Numbered from the stretch's first letter, positions 25,198-33,929 are shown. The stretch is 64,000 nucleotides of DNA from Aliidiomarina sanyensis (GCF_003987175.1 NZ_PIPM01000002.1:248001-312000); one strand, 5' to 3'. A program made the numbers and translations. The notes: generated from the letters alone by a model not told the origin.

Positions 25198-26303
25198 CAG
25201 ATAATCTCCAATTCAGCGCGCAAAGAACCAGAGGCTTTTAATGCTTCCAAAATAGCCATCAAGTCCATGGGTGTTGCGCCTAAAGCATTCAGCGCATTAA
25301 CGACTTCCATCAGATCGACGCCTTCGACCACATTCAAGACACCGTCATCTTGGGTTAACTGGATGTCGGCCTCTTCAACAATAACCGTCTGACCAGGACT
25401 GAAGGCTCGAGGCTGACTCACACCGCGACGGGTATCAATGGAAACAGCCAGATTCCCGTGGGCAACCGCCGCTTGGTGTAAACGAACATTCCCGTTCAGA
25501 ACCACCGAACCGGTCCGAGAGTTCAACACAACACGAGCTCGGCCCTCATCGGGTGTCACCCGAAGATTCTCGACCCGGGCCATAAAGCGCACCCGTTCGT
25601 TTTCATCTTGCGGCCCAAACAATCGAATAGTCCGGCCATCCACTGCACTTGCGACAAAATTGCCGAATTCTTCATTAATTCGTGTCACCACGCGCTCCGC
25701 GGTGCTGAAATCTGCCGAGCGCAAGTGAAGCTCAAGCTCACCATTTCCTTGCGCATTCATATTCAACGGTACTTCACGTTCCACAATCGCACCACGTGAA
25801 ATACGGCCGGCCGATTGATGGTTAATGGTTTCTCGACTGCCGGCAGCTTCCGCAGTGGCGCCAGCAATCAACAGATTTCCTTGCGCGAGTGCATAGATTT
25901 CTCCATCCGCACCCCGCAGCGGTGTCATTAGCAAGGTGCCCCCACGCAAGCTGCGGGCATTCCCTACCGAAGATACCGTGACATCCAGACGCTGTCCTTG
26001 GCGGGAAAAAGGCGGAAGATCAGCGGTGACCATGACCGCTGCGACATTCCGCAACTGCATGTTGGTTCCCGGAGGAACGGTGACACCAAGCTGCGAGAGC
26101 ATATTGGTCAAGGATTGACCGGTAAACGGGGCTTGGGTGGTTTGATCCCCGGTGCCATCCAGTCCCACCACCAGGCCATAGCCAACCAAAACGTTATCCC
26201 GAACACCTGCAAAGTCAGCGAGATCCTTCAGGCGCTCTGCGTGTACCGGCCCTTGTACGAGGAGTCCGAATGCGAGCAATCCAATATAAAATAAACGTTT
26301 CAT
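25197..26303 (-). CDS. flgI: Flagellar P-ring protein FlgI
   Basis: FlgI forms the periplasmic P ring around the rod. The 368 residues begin with a signal peptide ending at VHA (about 22), then the conserved ERLKDLADFAGVRDNVLVGYGLVVGLDGTGD in two blocks, MLSQLGVTVPPG and GGTLLMTPLRG. Size matches the family (about 365). It lies in the canonical order flgH-flgI-flgJ. Confidence 0.97.
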   Translation of the reverse strand: MKRLFYIGLLAFGLLVQGPVHAERLKDLADFAGVRDNVLVGYGLVVGLDGTGDQTTQAPFTGQSLTNMLSQLGVTVPPGTNMQLRNVAAVMVTADLPPFSRQGQRLDVTVSSVGNARSLRGGTLLMTPLRGADGEIYALAQGNLLIAGATAEAAGSRETINHQSAGRISRGAIVEREVPLNMNAQGNGELELHLRSADFSTAERVVTRINEEFGNFVASAVDGRTIRLFGPQDENERVRFMARVENLRVTPDEGRARVVLNSRTGSVVLNGNVRLHQAAVAHGNLAVSIDTRRGVSQPRAFSPGQTVIVEEADIQLTQDDGVLNVVEGVDLMEVVNALNALGATPMDLMAILEALKASGSLRAELEII

Positions 26304-26317
26304 TCGAGACCTCGATC

Positions 26318-27004
26318 CTAAAACGGGTTCACACGATTAAAGAAGCGTTGGAACCAACCCATGCGCTGTCCATCGTGAATGTATCCATCACCGATATATT
26401 CGATGCGCGCATCGGCCACTTGCGTGGATAACACGGTATTCTGTCCGCTGATGGTGCGCGGGTTCACCACCCCCGAAAACCGGATGTACTCAGCACCTTG
26501 GTTAATGGCAATTTGTTTTTCGCCGCGCACCCGTAAATTGCCATTCCCTAGAACTTCCATCACAGATACGGTGATCGTGCCTTGGAATGTGTTATTTGCG
26601 CGCGCTGCGCCCTGCCCTAAGAAGTTGCTGTCCGAGCCCACATTGAAACCATATTCAGCCAGACGATCGAGAACATCAGGTAAGTCCGCGAGGTTAATAC
26701 CCATGTTGCTCGAACGACTTGAACTTGCTTCCGAACTCTTGGTCGCGCTGACCTGCTCTTGCAACACAATCGTCAAAATATCGCCGGTCATGCGCGGACG
26801 ACGATCTTCGAACAAAGGTGCATAACCACGCTGTGCCTGAAAAATAGAACCATTCGCATTGACCGCGGGCATTTCAGGAACAACCACGGTTTCTGGCTCG
26901 GAGACCACCACCGGAGGGGGCGTGCCTGAGCAAGCTGCTAGCCATACCGTGGCCAACAGAACCAGTACACAGCGCCAAATGGTTTGGTTATTGAGCATGT
27001 TCAT
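26318..27004 (-). CDS. flgH: Flagellar L-ring lipoprotein FlgH
   Basis: FlgH forms the outer-membrane L ring. The 228-residue precursor has a lipoprotein signal with LAAC at about 24-27 and the family motifs [31 protein letters not shown], and the C-terminal [16 protein letters not shown]. The ATG at 27004 follows GGAG nine bases upstream; the open frame reaches 16 codons further without a ribosome site. Confidence 0.96.
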   Translation of the reverse strand: MNMLNNQTIWRCVLVLLATVWLAACSGTPPPVVVSEPETVVVPEMPAVNANGSIFQAQRGYAPLFEDRRPRMTGDILTIVLQEQVSATKSSEASSSRSSNMGINLADLPDVLDRLAEYGFNVGSDSNFLGQGAARANNTFQGTITVSVMEVLGNGNLRVRGEKQIAINQGAEYIRFSGVVNPRTISGQNTVLSTQVADARIEYIGDGYIHDGQRMGWFQRFFNRVNPF

Positions 27005-27053
27005 TGTCAAAATCTCCGGCCTTATCAAACGTCTATCCACGCCCTTCGGCACA

Positions 27054-27836
27054 TTACAATTGGGTCAAACGCGACAGCATTTCATCACTGGTTCGCAGGG
27101 CCCGACTATTAATCTCATACGCGCGTTGGGTTTGAATCATATTGACCATCTCTTCCACAACGTTCACGTTCGAGGTCTCAACATAGCCTTGGAATAAACG
27201 GCCGGTACCGTTATCCCCTGGAGTAAACTCATTTCGAGGTCCCGAAGAGGCGGTCTCGCGGTATAAATTCCCGCCCACGCTTTCAAGGCCGGTCGCATTA
27301 ATGAAGGTTGCTAAGGTAATTTGACCAACCTGGGTCGGTTGGGGATTCCCCGGTTGGGTAACACTCACAATACCATCTTCGCCAATGCTGACACTCAAGG
27401 CATTGGCGGGGATAAAAATTCCTGGCTCAAGGGGATACCCCGCAGCAGTCACCATCTGGCCATTCTGATCGACTTGGAAGCTCCCATCCCGGGTAAATGC
27501 CACCTCACCGTCCGGCATCAACACTTGGAAGAAGCCATTGCCATTGATGGCTAAATCGCGGCTATTCTCTGTGGCGACCAGACTGCCTTGCGTGTGTAAA
27601 CGCTCTGTAGCCACCGGGCGTACGCCGGTACCGACTTGTAAGCCAGATGGCAAGCGATCTTGCGCGTTATTTAAGGCACCCGGCTGACGCATGTTTTGAT
27701 AGAGCAAGTCTTCAAACACCGCACGCGAGCGCTTAAATCCAGTGGTGTTGACGTTGGCCAAGTTATTGGTAATGACGTCCATTTGAAACTGTTGCGCTTC
27801 AAGACCTGTTTTGCCCGTCCAGAGTGATTTAATCAT
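27054..27836 (-). CDS. flgG: Flagellar distal rod protein FlgG
   Basis: FlgG makes the distal rod. The 260 residues match E. coli FlgG exactly in length and show [36 protein letters not shown] in the N-terminal block, [22 protein letters not shown], and the C-terminal [24 protein letters not shown]. It lies between flgF and flgH. Confidence 0.97.
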   Translation of the reverse strand: MIKSLWTGKTGLEAQQFQMDVITNNLANVNTTGFKRSRAVFEDLLYQNMRQPGALNNAQDRLPSGLQVGTGVRPVATERLHTQGSLVATENSRDLAINGNGFFQVLMPDGEVAFTRDGSFQVDQNGQMVTAAGYPLEPGIFIPANALSVSIGEDGIVSVTQPGNPQPTQVGQITLATFINATGLESVGGNLYRETASSGPRNEFTPGDNGTGRLFQGYVETSNVNVVEEMVNMIQTQRAYEINSRALRTSDEMLSRLTQL

Positions 27837-27853
27837 GGTTCACTATCTCCGTC

Positions 27854-28594
27854 TTAACCCTGCACTGAAAGCAGGCTATTTGCGCGTTGAGCATTTTCGT
27901 CCGCAGTTGAAATCACTTTCATCTGCATATCGTATTTGCGCTGGTTATTAATCATGGCCACCATGGCTTCAACAGCACTTACGTTGCTGCCTTCTAAAGC
28001 ACCACTGGCCAACCGTGCATCTTCATTTTGTGGGAGGGGTCCGTTCACACCACGGAAGAGCCCATCCAGTCCGCGCTGTAACACAGCTGCATCGCCGCTG
28101 ACCATCTTCAAGCGGTCGATCTCAGCGATTTCAGTAGGTCGCGCGCCTTCGGCTTTCATGGTCAGCGTGCCATCTTCACCTATGGTAATTTCAGCACCCA
28201 ATGGAATGACGATGGGTCCACCGGCCCCGAGAACCGGCCGTCCATTGCTGGTAAGTACACCAGTTTCATCAATATTCAGATCGCCGCGACGCGTGTACGC
28301 CTCGGAACCATCCGCCGCCTGCACCGCAAGCCACGCATCGCCACGAAGAGCTACATCCAACGGACGGCCCGTGGTATTAATTGGCCCCGCCTGTTGATCA
28401 AAGAGGGGCGTAGACCCGACCACAGCCGTTCGCGTATCGAAGACACCAGGGCCTTCCATCGGCACAGCGCGCACCGCACTCAATTGGGCACGAAAACCAC
28501 TCGTCGAGACGTTGGCCAAGTTGTGGTTGATCACCGCTTGATCATCCAGCGTCTGACGCGCGCCACCCATCGCGGTGTAAAGTATCGGATCCAT
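27854..28594 (-). CDS. flgF: Flagellar proximal rod protein FlgF
   Basis: FlgF is one of the proximal rod subunits. The 246 residues begin MDPILYTAMGGARQTLDDQA, the family's usual start, carry NHNLANVSTSGFRAQL, and end with VEAMVAMINNQRKYDMQMKVI. The start has GAGGAGG upstream. Confidence 0.96.
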   Translation of the reverse strand: MDPILYTAMGGARQTLDDQAVINHNLANVSTSGFRAQLSAVRAVPMEGPGVFDTRTAVVGSTPLFDQQAGPINTTGRPLDVALRGDAWLAVQAADGSEAYTRRGDLNIDETGVLTSNGRPVLGAGGPIVIPLGAEITIGEDGTLTMKAEGARPTEIAEIDRLKMVSGDAAVLQRGLDGLFRGVNGPLPQNEDARLASGALEGSNVSAVEAMVAMINNQRKYDMQMKVISTADENAQRANSLLSVQG

Positions 28595-28629
28595 GCTTAC
28601 CTCCTCATCAACACGTCAATGTCCAAAAC

Positions 28630-29814
28630 TTACCGTAGGTTCACGGTGGCCTGGAGCACTTCATCTTGGGTCTTGATACTTTGCGCGTTCGCTTGGTAGT
28701 TGCGCTGCGCGATAATCAAGGCGACCAATTCTTGCGTGAGATCCACGTTCGATTGCTCAACGACACCCGATGCGATAGAGCCAAACTGGCCTTCACCAGC
28801 TAACCCAATGATGGGTGCTCCAGAATCCGCAGTTTCCATCCAACCGTTATCGCCCACGGCACGCAGCCCCTCCATGTTGCGGAAAGAGGCAAGCGCAATG
28901 GTTCCTAATGTCTGGCTTTGCTCATTGGTGTAAGTCCCAATAATGTTGCCTTGCTCATCAATTGCGATACGAATCAGCGTGCCGGAGGTATACCCGTCTT
29001 GCTGGAGGTTATTGAGTTCAAACTCATTCGCGAATTGAGTGGTTCCTGCAATATCCATTTCCACGGTCATCTGCTCAGCGCCACCGCCCGGATTGAAAGA
29101 AAAATTGTCGAGGTTATTGGTGTTCGCGAGCAGACCATTCGAGTCAAAACTAATCTCACCAACTTCTGGAGAGAGCTCTCCATCACGACTTAGACGAACT
29201 TCCCACTGATTGTCAGCAACCTTCGTGAAATACATCAGCGCGCTGTACTGGCGGCCCAATGAGTCATATACACTCACGGTGTTGGCGTAGTGGTACGACT
29301 CAGGATCATTGACATCAAATGGCAAGACCCCCCGGTCGATGTTTTCTGAACGTGCATCGAGATTGAAACTTGCACCGATATTGGTTGTTGGTTGTGCTTG
29401 CAGGCCACCGGATGGAATCCGTAACTCTTGCGGTTGTGAGCCAATCGCTGCACCCGCTGGATAGCCGGTAAGACGAGCACCTTGGGCATTCACGACAAAG
29501 CCGTCATTGGTCATGGTCAGTTGGCCGTTACGCGAATACATGACTTGATCGCCTTGAATAAAGCGGAAAAAGCCATTTCCAGCGATCGCGAGATCCATAT
29601 TTCGGTTAGTGGTCTCGAAATTCCCCTCATTGAAGTTCTGCACAATGGCAGAAACTCGGGTTCCAAGACCCCCTTGGGAATTTGCATAAACATCCGCGAA
29701 CTGTACGCCGGAGCTTTTAAAGCCGACGGTTTGGGCGTTAGCAATGTTGTTTCCGACGACACTCAAATTGGTCGCTGAGGCGCGGAGTCCACTTAGTGCT
29801 TGTGAAAAACTCAT
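28630..29814 (-). CDS. flgE: Flagellar hook protein FlgE
   Basis: FlgE polymerises into the hook. The 394 residues are near E. coli FlgE (402), with FSQALSGLRASATNLSVVGNN, NAQTVGFKSSGVQFADVYA, and the C-terminal SNVDLTQELVALIIAQRNYQ. AAGGAG precedes the ATG. A 108-base gap with a perfect dyad separates it from flgD. Confidence 0.97.
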   Translation of the reverse strand: MSFSQALSGLRASATNLSVVGNNIANAQTVGFKSSGVQFADVYANSQGGLGTRVSAIVQNFNEGNFETTNRNMDLAIAGNGFFRFIQGDQVMYSRNGQLTMTNDGFVVNAQGARLTGYPAGAAIGSQPQELRIPSGGLQAQPTTNIGASFNLDARSENIDRGVLPFDVNDPESYHYANTVSVYDSLGRQYSALMYFTKVADNQWEVRLSRDGELSPEVGEISFDSNGLLANTNNLDNFSFNPGGGAEQMTVEMDIAGTTQFANEFELNNLQQDGYTSGTLIRIAIDEQGNIIGTYTNEQSQTLGTIALASFRNMEGLRAVGDNGWMETADSGAPIIGLAGEGQFGSIASGVVEQSNVDLTQELVALIIAQRNYQANAQSIKTQDEVLQATVNLR

Positions 29815-29884
29815 ATCGAAGCTCCTTTTAAGCTTGCTCTTTGTTCGGCGCCGCGTGTTCGCGGACGTCCTAAATGATATTTCC

Positions 29885-29901
29885 CCAACCGAATCGGTTG
29901 G
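29885..29901 (-). repeat. Perfect inverted repeat in the flgD-flgE gap
   Basis: CCAACCGA and TCGGTTGG flank a single central A. On the minus strand it forms a 6-bp stem with a 5-base loop, about 70 bases before flgE. There is no T-run, so it is more likely an RNA-stability element that raises flgE mRNA over flgBCD than a terminator. Confidence 0.5.
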
Positions 29902-29922
29902 CTACCTTGCTGTTATTCAGTG

Positions 29923-30600
29923 TCAGATCACCTGACGTATTTCTTCCAAACGAACGGGCTCGTAGATACCGCCCAAATCCAAGCGAGGACCGTCCGGATA
30001 ACCCGAGCTGACCGCAAGAACTTGTGCGTAATTAAAGCTTTTATGTGAAATCGTACGTCCCTCGGCCATCGCCTCCACACGGAATCGATAGGCTCCGTCC
30101 GGCGCGCGCGTGCCATCTGCTAATTTGCCGTCCCATGTGATGGTGTGCATCCCTGGGTTCAGCTTGCCCATCTCAAGTTCCCGAACGACCTGTCCACTGC
30201 CATCGACAATAGAGACTTTGACTTGCTCTGCATTGCGGCCCAACTCAATTCCAAAGGGTGTTGAATCCCCGTCGCCCACCAACACGCGCTCTCCCGGCAC
30301 CAGCACAGCCTTGCCAATCAGGGAGGTCGCTTGCATAAAGCGGCTCGCGTCAATCTGGTCGTTAATGCCATTCATGGTTTCGTTCAGTTGTTCAATTCCA
30401 CTGACGGTATTAATCTGGGCCAGCTGGGAGGTCATTTCCGCATTGTCCATAGGGTTCAGCGGGTCTTGGTTGCGCAATTGCGCAACCAAAAGAGTCATAA
30501 AATTTTCCCGCATTTCCGCGCTCGCGCGCTGACCGCGTCCGGTATCACCATTGATTGCATTAACAACCGATGGGTCGATTTGATTCATGGCTGGTGTCAT
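29923..30600 (-). CDS. flgD: Flagellar hook cap protein FlgD
   Basis: FlgD is the scaffold that caps the growing hook. The 225 residues include the N-terminal MTLLVAQLRNQDPLNPMDNAEMTSQLAQI hallmark (in two blocks) and a C-terminal FlgD-Ig-like region (GKLNPGMHTITWDGKLADG). It starts 3 bases after flgC and has GAGGG upstream. Confidence 0.96.
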   Translation of the reverse strand: MTPAMNQIDPSVVNAINGDTGRGQRASAEMRENFMTLLVAQLRNQDPLNPMDNAEMTSQLAQINTVSGIEQLNETMNGINDQIDASRFMQATSLIGKAVLVPGERVLVGDGDSTPFGIELGRNAEQVKVSIVDGSGQVVRELEMGKLNPGMHTITWDGKLADGTRAPDGAYRFRVEAMAEGRTISHKSFNYAQVLAVSSGYPDGPRLDLGGIYEPVRLEEIRQVI

Positions 30601-30603
30601 GGT

Positions 30604-31011
30604 TTAGCCCTCACCGATACGCAGCGTGCTCATGAGCAGCTGCTTGCTGGTATTCATCACCTCAACATTGGCCTGATAGGAGCGCGAGGCGGAAATCATA
30701 TTGACCATCTCCGCCACCGGGTCGACATTCGGCATCTGGACATAACCCTGCTCATTCGCAAGCGGGTGTCCTGGGCGATACTCCATGCGTCCCGGTGTCG
30801 GGTCCGTAATCACTTCGCGGACTTGAACGCCACTCACGCCATCCTTGCCGTTGTACTGGCTTTGAAAAACCACTTGTTTAGCCTGATAAGGCGTTCCATC
30901 TGGTCCCGTTACACTATCGGCGTTGGCCATATTGCTCGCCGATACATTCATGCGTTGTGATTGGGCGGTCAGGGCCGAACCCGAGATGTCAAAAATTGAG
31001 AACATACTCAT
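30604..31011 (-). CDS. flgC: Flagellar proximal rod protein FlgC
   Basis: FlgC is a proximal rod subunit. The 135 residues match E. coli FlgC (134), with [29 protein letters not shown], and the C-terminal [30 protein letters not shown] precedes the start. Confidence 0.97.
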   Translation of the reverse strand: MSMFSIFDISGSALTAQSQRMNVSASNMANADSVTGPDGTPYQAKQVVFQSQYNGKDGVSGVQVREVITDPTPGRMEYRPGHPLANEQGYVQMPNVDPVAEMVNMISASRSYQANVEVMNTSKQLLMSTLRIGEG

Positions 31012-31023
31012 TTGTTAGGTCTC

Positions 31024-31440
31024 CTACTCAGACTGCATGGCATTGCGAAGTCCGCTGATCCGGCTATTCACAAAGGTTAAACTGGCTTGATAGCGCACGG
31101 CGTTATCAAGAAACTTGCTGCGCTCTACATCCATATCCACGGTGTTTCCGTCGAGACGATTTTGCGCAGGAATGCGATACTGCATGTGCTGAACATGACC
31201 TGCACCCACCCCTGCACCTGCAATGTGCCCAGCATTCGTGCGATTCAGTTGCGTGGCCGACTGCTGAGGTCGACCTTGTTCTACGGCACGTTTCAGCTCG
31301 CTCGCAAAATCAAAATCGCGGGCTTTGTAATTCGGCGTATCTGCATTTGCGATATTGCTCGCCAATACCTGCTGACGCTGGTCCCGCAGATTCAATGCTT
31401 CTTGGTGGAAATGCAGTGCTCCGGTCAATTTATCGATCAT
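31024..31440 (-). CDS. flgB: Flagellar proximal rod protein FlgB
   Basis: FlgB is the first gene of the rod/hook operon and a proximal rod subunit. The 138 residues show LTGALHFHQEALNLRDQRQQ, ASNIANADTPNYKARDFDF, and a C-terminal KFLDNAVRYQASLTFVNSRISGLRNAM region in two parts. The ATG at 31440 is chosen over a start seven codons earlier because AGAAGG precedes it and the family begins at MIDKL. Divergent flgA lies 256 bases away. Confidence 0.96.
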   Translation of the reverse strand: MIDKLTGALHFHQEALNLRDQRQQVLASNIANADTPNYKARDFDFASELKRAVEQGRPQQSATQLNRTNAGHIAGAGVGAGHVQHMQYRIPAQNRLDGNTVDMDVERSKFLDNAVRYQASLTFVNSRISGLRNAMQSE

Positions 31441-31594
31441 GGCGCTACCTTCTCGTTGCAATCACGGCTGAATAAACAGCCACCGTTTAAACTTTCCGGC
31501 CGTGTTGCCCCGCGTGTTTGAAGACGTTCAACACCGTGCGTTGAGCGCAGGGGAATTTCGGCACGGTCAAGAGTACCGATGGATTTGTCAAAAC

Positions 31595-31637
31595 AAAGGA
31601 TGAAAAAGGCCACTTTTTGATCGGTATTTCTGCGGTT
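31595..31637 (+). promoter_or_regulatory. Candidate FlhD4C2 operator in the flgB-flgA divergent region
   Basis: CGGTATTTCTGCGGTT (31622-31637) matches 13 of 16 bases of the enterobacterial FlhDC half-site CGCTATTTCTGCCATT as I recall it. Exactly 11 bases upstream, AAAGGATGAAAAAGGC (31595-31610) is a looser inverted half-site (about 10 of 16). The pair ends 19 bases before a TATAAT, the position expected for a class II activator site. Confidence 0.5.
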
Positions 31638-31656
31638 AGCTTTCGCAACATCCCCC

Positions 31657-31662
31657 TATAAT
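31657..31662 (+). promoter_or_regulatory. Sigma-70 -10 element of flgA promoter
   Basis: A perfect TATAAT with no good -35, as expected when FlhDC replaces -35 contacts. A transcript starting near 31669 excludes the in-frame ATG at 31661 and supports a flgA start at 31697. Confidence 0.55.
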
Positions 31663-31696
31663 GAGCATCGACAAATTCCCTCTCGAGGCCGTCGAC

Positions 31697-32419
31697 ATGG
31701 TAAGACTGAATACGCTAACCGGTTGGATTAAAATGACTTTTGGTATCTTTATGATGCCAGGGTGTTTGTATTTTTTAGCGGTGGGCATCGCTCATGCAGA
31801 CGATGCCGAATTGTTTGAGGTGGTCCAGTCTTTTCTTTATCAGCAAACCCAGAGCTTGACCAAAGATGGCGGTGAAGTGGTAATTGAGATCATGCCGACC
31901 GCAGCGCGCTTTGGTGCCTGTGTCCAACCATCTCCGTTTTTTCCTAATCCCGCGCAACGCCCTGTCGGACGCGTAGCCGTTGGGGTGCGCTGTGGTGACC
32001 AAGGCCAGCAAGTGCGGTACTTGCAAGCTCAGGTTACCCTGTATGGCCACTATGTCTCGGCTAAGCGAGATATCTTGCCCGGTTCAATCATCACACTCGA
32101 CATGCTCGAGATGAGCTATGGTCCGCTTTCCTCCGGTTCAGGTGAACCTTTGCAGCAAAAAGAACGGGCGCTCGGTAAACTTGTTCGCCGCCAGTTACGG
32201 CAAGGCGCCATGGTGCAGGAACACATGCTGCAAACTGCGCCAGTTATTCGCCGTGGCGAGCGTGTGCAGGCAACGGTTCAAGGACAAGGGTTTGAGATCT
32301 CCCGCGAGGGAGAAGCGCTCGATGAGGGCGGAATCGGCGATACGATCCGGGTACGAATTGGCGCGCGTGAGATCCTCAATGGAACCGTCATAGGTGAAGG
32401 GCGAGTGCGGGTACAATAA
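31697..32419 (+). CDS. flgA: Flagellar P-ring assembly chaperone FlgA
   Basis: FlgA is a periplasmic chaperone for P-ring (FlgI) assembly. The 240-residue precursor has a signal peptide ending at AHA (about 35) and the SAF-type C-terminal domain: AKRDILPGSIITLDML, LGKLVRRQLRQGAMVQ, GERVQATVQGQGFEIS and VRIGAREILNGTVIGEGRV. The ATG at 31697 has CGAGG eight bases upstream and lies after the promoter. It is divergent from flgB, and flgM follows under its own promoter. Confidence 0.93.
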   Translation: MVRLNTLTGWIKMTFGIFMMPGCLYFLAVGIAHADDAELFEVVQSFLYQQTQSLTKDGGEVVIEIMPTAARFGACVQPSPFFPNPAQRPVGRVAVGVRCGDQGQQVRYLQAQVTLYGHYVSAKRDILPGSIITLDMLEMSYGPLSSGSGEPLQQKERALGKLVRRQLRQGAMVQEHMLQTAPVIRRGERVQATVQGQGFEISREGEALDEGGIGDTIRVRIGAREILNGTVIGEGRVRVQ

Positions 32420-32449
32420 AGGGCTGATGGCGAATTCCCACGGCCCTTT
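32418..32449 (+). terminator. Weak hairpin after flgA
   Basis: AAAGGGC (32418-32424) and GCCCTTT (32443-32449) can pair across an 18-base loop and overlap the flgA stop codon. No T-run follows, so it may only partly end flgA transcription before the flgM promoter. Confidence 0.35.
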
Positions 32450-32500
32450 CTCCACCGAAATTTAAACAACGAACCGATGAATTTTTGTTCACAATTGTGC

Positions 32501-32527
32501 TAAAGTTTTCCCAATGAATGCCGATAA
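32501..32527 (+). promoter_or_regulatory. Perfect-consensus sigma-28 promoter for flgM
   Basis: TAAAGTTT (32501-32508), 11 bases, GCCGATAA (32520-32527): both elements match the consensus at every position. It drives flgM and flgN, so the anti-sigma factor is made under its own target sigma factor. Confidence 0.93.
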
Positions 32528-32562
32528 ATAGGGCATCACCCATTAGAGATTAGGGGAACATT

Positions 32563-32838
32563 TTGAAAGTTAACGGTATTTCATCTCTGCCACTGGCAAG
32601 TCAGTCGGATCAGGGAAAACAAGTGAACAAGTCGGCTTCATCTGAGAAAGCAGACGCTTCAGGTGCACCCGGTGCGGTCACTCATCTGAGCCAAGCGCTT
32701 GAAAACACAAGCCAAGATATTGATATGGCTCGTGTGGAAGAACTTCGAGAAGCAATTCGCGACGGCAAGCTCGATATTCGAGCCGATCAGATTGCGGATA
32801 AACTGATCGAGAGTGTCCGAGAGCTCCTCGACGAGTAG
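32563..32838 (+). CDS. flgM: Anti-sigma-28 factor FlgM
   Basis: FlgM binds and inhibits FliA (sigma-28) until it is exported through the finished hook. The 91 residues have a disordered, serine/lysine-rich N-terminal half and the conserved C-terminal helices (VEELREAIRDGKLDIRADQIADKLIESV in two blocks). The start is a TTG at 32563 with AGGGGAA upstream. It lies 36 bases after a perfect sigma-28 -10 element, giving negative feedback. flgN follows. Confidence 0.93.
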   Translation: MKVNGISSLPLASQSDQGKQVNKSASSEKADASGAPGAVTHLSQALENTSQDIDMARVEELREAIRDGKLDIRADQIADKLIESVRELLDE

Positions 32839-32880
32839 GCGATCTGTACAACACGATAACCAAAGGATGTATCTGAACCT

Positions 32881-33330
32881 ATGAGCTTGCAAACATTGCT
32901 TGGGCAACAGCAAAATCGCTTAGAGTCGCTCATCACCTTGCTTCAGCGTGAACAATCACTGCTGAGTGAGGGGAGTGTCGACGGTGCGGAACTTCGTCAT
33001 GTTGCCGATCAAAAGCACGCTCTTTTTTCAGAACTTGAGTCGTCCGAAGCGGCACGCCGTTCCGTGCAGCAACGACTCGGTTATCCCCTGACCCCAGAGG
33101 GCGCGTTACAAGCCGCTACGGATGCTCATTGCGCAGAGCAGTGGGACACCACCCTTGCGATGACGGAACAGGTTGCTCAGCTTAACGCGCTGAACGGTGA
33201 ACTCATTCAACACCGCTTGCAACACAACCAGCACATGCTCAATCTTTTGCGTGATGCAGCAGGCTCGTCACTGTATGGCCCTGATGGACAGGCCAATAAA
33301 CAGCGTCAACGCGTCAATTCACGAGCCTAG
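32881..33330 (+). CDS. flgN: Flagellar export chaperone FlgN
   Basis: FlgN is the cytoplasmic chaperone for the junction proteins FlgK and FlgL. The 149-residue helical protein has LITLLQREQSLLSEGSVDGAELRHVADQKH in two blocks and a C-terminal helix ending in a Q/R-rich tail including YGPDGQ, as in many FlgN proteins. It follows flgM after 42 bases on the same transcript. Confidence 0.93.
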   Translation: MSLQTLLGQQQNRLESLITLLQREQSLLSEGSVDGAELRHVADQKHALFSELESSEAARRSVQQRLGYPLTPEGALQAATDAHCAEQWDTTLAMTEQVAQLNALNGELIQHRLQHNQHMLNLLRDAAGSSLYGPDGQANKQRQRVNSRA

Positions 33331-33350
33331 CGTACACCGCGAGGACGTCT

Positions 33351-33920
33351 ATGCCCGGTTTAAATCCTCCCGACTCTCTCATACATGCTGATCACAGCGT
33401 GCTTTTGCTAATTGATATCCAAGGTAAACTTGCTCCGGCGATTCACCAAGGCCCTGAGCTAATTCGTGTAAACGAGCGACTTGTTCAAGTTGCAAATGAG
33501 CTCCAGGTTCCGGTGGTTTACACGGAACAATATCCAAAAGGCTTAGGCGTAACCGTGCCGCAGCTCGCCGTGCATTTAGACAACGCCGCCGTGTATGAAA
33601 AGATTCATTTTAGCGCGGCCAAAGAGCCGGCTTTTCGTGACTTGATGGCAAGCATGAATCGAACCCAAGTGGTCGTCACTGGTACCGAAACACATGTCTG
33701 CGTGCTGCAAACCGTGCTGGATTTAATTGAACTGAATTATCAGGTGTTCGTGGTTGCGAATGCGGTTGGCTCGCGCGCCGAGGCAAACAAAAACCTAGCC
33801 TTAAAGCGGATGGCCGCAGCAGGTGCCCATGTTGTATCAGAAGAAATGGTGATGTTTGAGTGGTTGGAACGTGCCGGCACCGACACGTTCCGCTCCATTA
33901 GTAAGCGCTTTATCGTGTAA
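33351..33920 (+). CDS. Isochorismatase-family cysteine hydrolase
   Basis: The 189 residues belong to the isochorismatase-like hydrolases (YcaC/nicotinamidase superfamily). The expected triad is visible: D in LLLIDIQGKL (about 20-22), K in YEKIHFSA and C in TETHVCVLQT (about 122). The substrate is not predictable; such proteins are often annotated as hydrolases of unknown amides. The ATG at 33351 has GAGGAC upstream and follows flgN by 20 bases, so it may be co-transcribed with flgMN. No tie to flagella is known. It converges with the next gene, with only 9 bases between. Confidence 0.86.
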   Translation: MPGLNPPDSLIHADHSVLLLIDIQGKLAPAIHQGPELIRVNERLVQVANELQVPVVYTEQYPKGLGVTVPQLAVHLDNAAVYEKIHFSAAKEPAFRDLMASMNRTQVVVTGTETHVCVLQTVLDLIELNYQVFVVANAVGSRAEANKNLALKRMAAAGAHVVSEEMVMFEWLERAGTDTFRSISKRFIV

Positions 33921-33929
33921 CCTTATGCC

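Noticed and set aside
31661-31696. Earlier start for flgA at 31661
   Set aside because: It overlaps the TATAAT of the probable promoter; the ATG at 31697 has a ribosome site and begins a normal signal peptide.
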